NCBI GenBank assembly: GCA_045538895.1 | Contig: JAZQEH010000103.1 | Coordinates: 1 to 11,031 of the forward strand | DNA from: UMGS902 sp045538895 | GTDB taxonomy: Bacteria; Bacillota; Clostridia; Oscillospirales; CAG-272 | DNA: 11,031 bases | Direction of reading: 5' to 3' | Notes under the pieces: generated by a model | Told to the model about the DNA's origin: nothing | The model's database searches: none | The model's input: only the letters and a program-made list of their open reading frames with translations | Translations under genes and position numbers: made by a program | Part shown: in pieces, positions 6,319-11,031 of the stretch | Layout: each line of letters begins with the position of its first letter | Position numbering within the stretch: position 1 is the stretch's first letter

Positions 6319-6422
6319 TTATTTTCTCCACTTTTTTGATTGTATTTTCACTGTTTTATGGCGTTTACTAATAGTATACTATATTTGTAGAGAAAATCAA
6401 TAGTTTTTACGGAGGAAGTATT
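6319..6422. promoter_or_regulatory. Divergent promoter region between AraC and GH2 genes
   Basis: The palindrome AGTATACT (6373-6380) can provide a -10 box in both directions. On the minus strand TTGATT (plus 6395-6400) stands 16 bp from TATACT (plus 6373-6378), a fair promoter for the AraC gene. On the plus strand TATACT (6375-6380) has no good -35 box at the right distance, as expected of an activator-dependent promoter for the GH2 operon. ATTTTCTC (6321-6328) and GAGAAAAT (6390-6397) are an 8-bp inverted pair that could be regulator contacts, although the left arm is also the AraC ribosome site. A GGAGGAA ribosome site precedes the GH2 ATG. Confidence 0.5.
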
Positions 6423-8144
6423 ATGATACCGCGTCCCGAATATCCGCGTCCGCAATTTGAACGCAAAGAATGGATTAACTTAAACGGCGAATGGGAGTTT
6501 GCCATAGACCGTGCAAAGAGCGGAGAAGAAAGAAAAATGTATCTGGACGGAGATTTTCCGCTTAAAATACAGGTCCCGTTTTGCCCTGAGAGTGCGCTTT
6601 CGGGCATATGGGATACCGATTTTATGGAATGTGTCTGGTACCGCCGTACGGTTAAACTGCCGAGTGGTTGGGCGAAAAGCGGCAGACGAACCATTCTTAA
6701 TATAGGGGCCTCCGATTATGAAACTAAGATATGGGTCAACGGCAAATACTTAGGCAGACATATAGGCGGATATGTAACCTTTTCATTTGATATTACAGAT
6801 GCACTTGAGACAGACGAGGCAAAAATCGTTATTTCGGCAACCGACATCTGCCGTAGCGGCAACCAGCCTGTAGGAAAGCAGAGCAAGAGATATAATTCTT
6901 ATGCCTGCAGTTACACACGTACTACGGGAATCTGGCAGACCGTATGGCTTGAAAATGTGCCGCACCACTATATAAATCGTGTAAAGTATCGCCCCTCGGT
7001 AGAGAATCAGAGCCTTAGTGTCGAGGCGATATGTATAAATGCATCGGGAAAGACTCTTACCGCTACCGCATATTTTAACGGTAAGGCGGTTGGCAGTGAC
7101 AGTGTAAAGGTGTCATGCAATACTGCCGAGCTTAGAATTAACCTTTCCGAGCTGCATCTGTGGGATGTCGGCGACGGTAAACTCTATGACCTTGTGCTTG
7201 ACCTTGACGGCGATATTGTATACTCCTATTTTGGTATGCGTTCGCTTGAATACAAAGAGGGAAAAGCGTTTATTAACGGAAGACCCGTGTTCCAGCGTCT
7301 TATACTTGACCAGGGCTTTTATCCCGACGGCATATACACCGCACCGAATGAGGATGCACTTGTCGCCGATATCACAAGGTCGATGGATATGGGCTTCAAC
7401 GGTGCACGTCTGCATCAAAAGGTGTTTGAGCCGTTATTCCTTTATCATTGTGACCGACTAGGATATATAGTCTGGGGTGAGCATGCAAGCTGGGGACTTG
7501 ATGTTGAAAGTCCGACTTGTTGGCAGGGATTCTTGCCCGAATGGCAGGAGATTTTGGAGCGTGACTGCAATCATCCGGCTATTATCGGTTGGTGTCCGCT
7601 TAACGAAACGCATGCTGCTATCAAGCCTGAGTTTCACATTTTCCTCAAGGCACTCAAAGATTTTACAAAGTCTTTTGACCCCGACCGTATGTTTATTGAT
7701 TCATCGGGATATTGGCATTTTGACGATTCTACTGACATTTGGGATACTCATGACTACGATCAGGACCCCGCAACCTTCCGTGAACGCTATCTGCCGCTTG
7801 AAGAAGGTGCCACGGTAATTCCCAAAAACAGTCGAAAGCAGGAAGGACCCTACACATTTATGAGCGAATTCGGCGGTATCTGGTGGGATCCCGAGAATGA
7901 AAACCGCGGTTGGGGATATGGTGGAAAGAGCCTGCGCCCACAGAGTAAAGAGGAATTTATCGAGCGTTATCGCGGTCTTGTAACCGCAATGCTTGAAAAT
8001 AAAGGAATAAGTGCTTTTTGTTACACACAGCTTACCGGTGTTGAGCAGGAGGTCAACGGACTTTATACTTACGACCGCAGACCGAAGTTCGATATAGAGG
8101 TGCTTCGTTCCATCAATACGCAGAAAGCTGCAATTGAAGAATAA
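6423..8144 (+). CDS. Cytoplasmic glycoside hydrolase family 2 enzyme
   Basis: This encodes a 573-residue retaining glycosidase with the standard three GH2 domains. An N-terminal sugar-binding jelly roll spans about 10-180 (EWINLNGEWEF, ALSGIWDTDF, YTRTTGIWQTVWLE). An Ig-like sandwich follows (about 185-270), then a TIM barrel (about 280-565). The acid/base is E395 in PLNETHA and the nucleophile is E482 in FMSEFGG. There is no signal peptide, so it acts inside the cell, probably on imported oligosaccharides. Beta-strand 1 of the barrel reads LDQGFYPDGIYTAP, not the RGxNxHE type of LacZ. This places it in a GH2 branch whose substrate I cannot name; galactoside, glucuronide, mannoside and arabinoside activities all occur in the family. 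The ATG has GGAGGAA upstream. It is the first gene of the operon and 19 bp from the secreted paralogue. Confidence 0.93.
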   Translation: MIPRPEYPRPQFERKEWINLNGEWEFAIDRAKSGEERKMYLDGDFPLKIQVPFCPESALSGIWDTDFMECVWYRRTVKLPSGWAKSGRRTILNIGASDYETKIWVNGKYLGRHIGGYVTFSFDITDALETDEAKIVISATDICRSGNQPVGKQSKRYNSYACSYTRTTGIWQTVWLENVPHHYINRVKYRPSVENQSLSVEAICINASGKTLTATAYFNGKAVGSDSVKVSCNTAELRINLSELHLWDVGDGKLYDLVLDLDGDIVYSYFGMRSLEYKEGKAFINGRPVFQRLILDQGFYPDGIYTAPNEDALVADITRSMDMGFNGARLHQKVFEPLFLYHCDRLGYIVWGEHASWGLDVESPTCWQGFLPEWQEILERDCNHPAIIGWCPLNETHAAIKPEFHIFLKALKDFTKSFDPDRMFIDSSGYWHFDDSTDIWDTHDYDQDPATFRERYLPLEEGATVIPKNSRKQEGPYTFMSEFGGIWWDPENENRGWGYGGKSLRPQSKEEFIERYRGLVTAMLENKGISAFCYTQLTGVEQEVNGLYTYDRRPKFDIEVLRSINTQKAAIEE

Positions 8145-8163
8145 AAAATGAGGAGGAAAATAT

Positions 8164-11031
8164 ATGCGTAAACTGTTATTATGTCTTTTTTGCATTTGCT
8201 TACTTGTGGGTGCTATTACCGTAAATGCTACAGAAAGCGGCCCTGTTGCACTGTATACATTCGATAACGGCGACCTTAGTGACTCCAGCGGAAATGGCTA
8301 CACAGGCATTGCCGCAGGCGCAAAAAATCTTACATTTGCTACATCCGTGGGACGCGGCGGCGTGCTTGAACTCAACAACCACGGCTTAAAGCGTAATGCA
8401 GGTGCAAGCGGATTTCAGATCCCGACAGACGGGCTTAAGAATGCCGAAAACTTCACTCTTGTTATGGATATGTATGTTCAGACAGAGGGAACAAATCAGA
8501 ACTGGTTTGATATAAGTGCGGGCTCGAATACAGCCCAAAGTCCGCATCACTATCTCGTAGGTTTGCTTGCATACAGTACGTGCGGAATAAATTCGGAGCT
8601 AAAGACAACGCTTGTAAACGGAACTTCAAGCGTGCGTATATATAAAAAATATACGTTTGACAAGGCGTATCAGTGGGCGCAGATTGCATATGTAAACGAG
8701 GGCGGTAATGCAACAATATACCTCGACGGTGAGGTGGTTGCAAGCGGCAATCAAAAGCGTACTGTTGCAGATATGCTCTCTGTAGACGGTGCAACTATCA
8801 CCGTTGGTATGTCGTCATTCTGGAATGACCCCGGTCTTGATGCGAGAATTGACAATGTTGCTGTATATGACCGTGCACTTGATGCAAGCGAGCTTTCCGA
8901 GCTTGTAACAGAGGAGAGTCCTGCACTCGAAGCGTTTTTCCCCGAACTTGGAGAAAACGGACTCGTAAATGAGTACAGCCTGTTAAACAGCACAAGCCTT
9001 ACCAGGGGTGACTATCTTGTCACCTATACCTCCGACAATATTGCTTATGCCGATAACGAGGCCCTTCTGGTAGAATATACAGGCACAGAGGATTACATTT
9101 TTGCATCGTGGGACGGCAGAATTGCTGCACCGGAGGATGGAAACTATACATTTTATCTCTACTCCGACAACGGTGTGCGTCTGCACATTGACGGCAAGTG
9201 TGTTATAGACTGGTGGGTAACTCAGTGGGATAAAGAGCAGCAGTCATCTACGGTTTATCTTGAAAAGGGTGTTCCGCATACATTCAAGCTTGAGTGGCTT
9301 GAGTATACGGGTGGCAGCCATGTACTACTCCGTTGGAAAAACGATAAGAATATAGGAAAAACGATTGTTCCTCCGTCCGCATTCTATCTTCCTGCAGATT
9401 TTGACAAACCGATTGCCAAGAGTATTGATGCGGCAAATGCAGAGCTCAATCGCAACAGTGCGGATTTCGGCGGAACTATCAAACTTTACGGATATAATCT
9501 TAAAAATGCAGAGAAGTTTATGCTTATCGGTGCATCGGGCGTTGATATGCAAAATGCTCCCGAGCTTTCATGTACGGAAATCACGGATACATATGCGGTG
9601 CTTTCTGTACCCGAAGACCTTATGGCAGGAAAATACCGTGTAAAGGTTTTTGGCGGCGGAAAGGTTTCGGTGTCCGAGGATTCGCTTGAAATAATAGCGG
9701 CAGATTGTGAAACCAGCCGCCCCGAGCATCCCGACCCTGCGTGGAAGAGAGAAGATTGGATCAACCTGAACGGTTATTGGGACTTTACTTTTGACAAAAA
9801 TGAAGTCGGCATTGCCGAAAAGTGGTACAACGGCGAAAAGGTTTTTGATAAAAAGATAAACGTGCCCTACCCGTGGGAGTCCGAGCTTTCGGGCATTGCC
9901 GATACCGAATATAAGGGACAGGCATGGTACAGCCGCACACTTGCCGTACCCGAAGAGTGGTTAGCTGACGGCAAAGCGGTCTATGTCTGCTTTGGTGCGG
10001 TAGATGCCAAGTGCCGTGTGTTTGTCAACGGCACCGAGGTCGGCGCACATGACGGCGGCTACACACCGTTTGAGGTGGATATCACAAGCTTTGCTCATGC
10101 AGGCGACAACAATCTCACTCTCTGGGTTGAGGACAAGGCGGACTTCAAGGATGACACATATATCGCACTTGTCGGCAAGCAGGGACGTACTGCACCCGTA
10201 GGTTACACGCACACGTCGGGTATCTGGCAGACCGTGTATATGGAATGCCGCAGTAAAACTCATCTTGGCTATGCACACGCAAACGTGAGCGTTGATCTGG
10301 GCGAAAACGATGCCGACAGCGTGCAGTTTGATCTGCGTATCCTTGCAGATAAGGCGCAGACACTCACGGTAAACTATGACTTTGCAAGTTACCTTTGGGA
10401 TGAGGCATTAGGCAAGGACATTTCCACAGGCTCCTCGCTTACCGCATCGCATACGGTAACTGTTGCTGCAGGTGAAAACACGGTAAAAATGCCCGTGCTC
10501 ACCATTGAAAATGCGAAATGGTGGTCTCCTGAAAAGCCAAATCTGTATTACGGCACAATCACGCTTTTGGATGAAAGCGGCAATGTACTCGACAGAGTAA
10601 GTACTTATTTCGGCTTGCGTGAGGTCTATACCGAAAAATATGACGGCCGTGCATATGAGTATATTTATTTCAACGGTGAGCCGGTATTTATGTCGGGAGT
10701 GCTTGACCAGGGATTCTTCAGAGACGGTATATATACCGCTCCGAGTGAAGAAGCGTTGAAATTTGATGTGCTTGAAATGAAAAAGTTAGGCTTTAATACC
10801 ATCCGCAAGCACCTTAAGATTGAGGATCCGCTCCAGTATTATTGGTGCGACAAGCTCGGTATGTTTGTATGGCAGGATATGCCCCATTCGACAGGTATGA
10901 ATGCAAGTGCCGAGGGAGCAGAAACTCTCGGACGTCATCTGTATAAGGCATCACTTTTAGAAGCAATTGACAGAGACTACAACCATCCGTCAATAGTACT
11001 TATGGTGCTCTTTAACGAAACGTGGGGAATA
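8164..11031 (+). CDS. N-terminal part of secreted LamG-PA14-GH2-dockerin protein (continues at base 1)
   Basis: This is the 5' part of a 1582-residue gene that runs off the right edge and continues in frame at base 1. The ATG has AGGAGG 7 bases upstream, 19 bp after the cytoplasmic GH2 stop. Residues 1-22 form a signal peptide (RK, then LLLCLFCICLLVGAITV, cleavage after VNA). A LamG/concanavalin-like domain follows (about 26-245; ALYTFDNGDLSDSSGNGY, AVYDRALDASEL). Next is a PA14 domain (about 265-410; YTFYLYSDNGVRLHIDG) and a TIG/IPT-like domain (about 420-515; GTIKLYGYNL). The GH2 sugar-binding domain (about 519-700), the Ig-like domain and the start of the TIM barrel (from about 820, with LDQGFFRDGIYTAP) complete this part. 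Catalytic glutamate E952 is in the overlap; E1052 and the dockerin are on the left part. LamG and PA14 modules usually bind carbohydrate, so the enzyme probably targets an extracellular polysaccharide or glycan while docked to a scaffold. Several motifs match the upstream cytoplasmic GH2, indicating paralogues. Confidence 0.93.
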   Translation, partial: MRKLLLCLFCICLLVGAITVNATESGPVALYTFDNGDLSDSSGNGYTGIAAGAKNLTFATSVGRGGVLELNNHGLKRNAGASGFQIPTDGLKNAENFTLVMDMYVQTEGTNQNWFDISAGSNTAQSPHHYLVGLLAYSTCGINSELKTTLVNGTSSVRIYKKYTFDKAYQWAQIAYVNEGGNATIYLDGEVVASGNQKRTVADMLSVDGATITVGMSSFWNDPGLDARIDNVAVYDRALDASELSELVTEESPALEAFFPELGENGLVNEYSLLNSTSLTRGDYLVTYTSDNIAYADNEALLVEYTGTEDYIFASWDGRIAAPEDGNYTFYLYSDNGVRLHIDGKCVIDWWVTQWDKEQQSSTVYLEKGVPHTFKLEWLEYTGGSHVLLRWKNDKNIGKTIVPPSAFYLPADFDKPIAKSIDAANAELNRNSADFGGTIKLYGYNLKNAEKFMLIGASGVDMQNAPELSCTEITDTYAVLSVPEDLMAGKYRVKVFGGGKVSVSEDSLEIIAADCETSRPEHPDPAWKREDWINLNGYWDFTFDKNEVGIAEKWYNGEKVFDKKINVPYPWESELSGIADTEYKGQAWYSRTLAVPEEWLADGKAVYVCFGAVDAKCRVFVNGTEVGAHDGGYTPFEVDITSFAHAGDNNLTLWVEDKADFKDDTYIALVGKQGRTAPVGYTHTSGIWQTVYMECRSKTHLGYAHANVSVDLGENDADSVQFDLRILADKAQTLTVNYDFASYLWDEALGKDISTGSSLTASHTVTVAAGENTVKMPVLTIENAKWWSPEKPNLYYGTITLLDESGNVLDRVSTYFGLREVYTEKYDGRAYEYIYFNGEPVFMSGVLDQGFFRDGIYTAPSEEALKFDVLEMKKLGFNTIRKHLKIEDPLQYYWCDKLGMFVWQDMPHSTGMNASAEGAETLGRHLYKASLLEAIDRDYNHPSIVLMVLFNETWGI
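10891..11031. repeat. 141-bp terminal direct repeat, right copy
   Basis: These bases are identical to 1-141 and in the same reading frame of the GH2 gene. Merging the copies restores an uninterrupted TIM barrel running from the VWQDMP strand through RDYNHPSIV to FNETWG, with normal family spacing. Confidence 0.97.

Noticed and set aside
7701..8195. 164-residue minus-strand frame opposite the cytoplasmic GH2 gene
   Set aside because: It is antisense to the conserved catalytic domain, has no ribosome site and no recognisable domain; a shadow frame.
1..11031. Plasmid or phage replicon with recognisable Rep, Par, integrase, transposase or structural genes
   Set aside because: None of the supported coding regions resembles these families, so circularity is the only evidence of an independent element.

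Overview
The window looks like DNA from an anaerobic gut or rumen Firmicute (class Clostridia, Ruminococcus-like). The reasons are the secreted multidomain glycoside hydrolase ending in a type I dockerin, strong AGGAGG-type ribosome binding sites, consensus TTGACA/TATAAT-like promoters, and moderate GC in the sugar genes next to visibly AT-richer accessory genes. No taxonomic marker is present, so this is inference.

The first 141 bases (1-141) and the last 141 bases (10891-11031) are identical. Joining the ends gives a 10,890-bp circle, or one unit of a tandem array. The join is in frame: the gene starting at 8164 runs off the right edge and resumes at base 1, giving one protein of 1582 residues with a complete GH2 catalytic barrel. 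The two terminal coding regions are therefore best read as one gene cut by the arbitrary contig break. The overlap length is typical of a de Bruijn-graph k-mer overlap on a closed loop, so the repeat itself is probably an assembly signature and not a biological terminal repeat.

Layout in circular order. (1) Sugar-utilisation block: an AraC-family regulator (minus strand, 5497-6318) is divergent from a two-gene operon. The operon encodes a cytoplasmic GH2 enzyme (6423-8144) and, 19 bp later, a secreted LamG-PA14-TIG-GH2-dockerin enzyme (8164 across the junction to 2022), closed by a strong terminator at 2033-2065. The likely logic is that the secreted enzyme works on an extracellular glycan, the cytoplasmic paralogue works on imported fragments, and the AraC protein switches both on. 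No transporter is present. (2) Gene-poor region 2066-2707: an oriT-like inverted-repeat cluster around 2184-2236, an apparently decayed sequence to about 2400, and four further hairpins in a row (2411-2618). (3) AT-rich accessory cassette: a DUF2971 gene (2708-3631, plus strand) converges on a minus-strand operon of an XRE-type regulator (4458-5252) and an unrecognised 204-residue protein (3847-4461). A bidirectional terminator at 3701-3748 lies between them. The cassette is bracketed by near-identical 23-bp direct repeats (2566-2588 and 5417-5439), and a 31-bp direct repeat pair lies against the stop codon of the AraC gene.

No replication initiator, partition gene, recombinase, transposase or relaxase is recognisable. 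Whether the circle is a true extrachromosomal element, a chromosomal tandem duplication or an assembly loop cannot be settled from the sequence alone.
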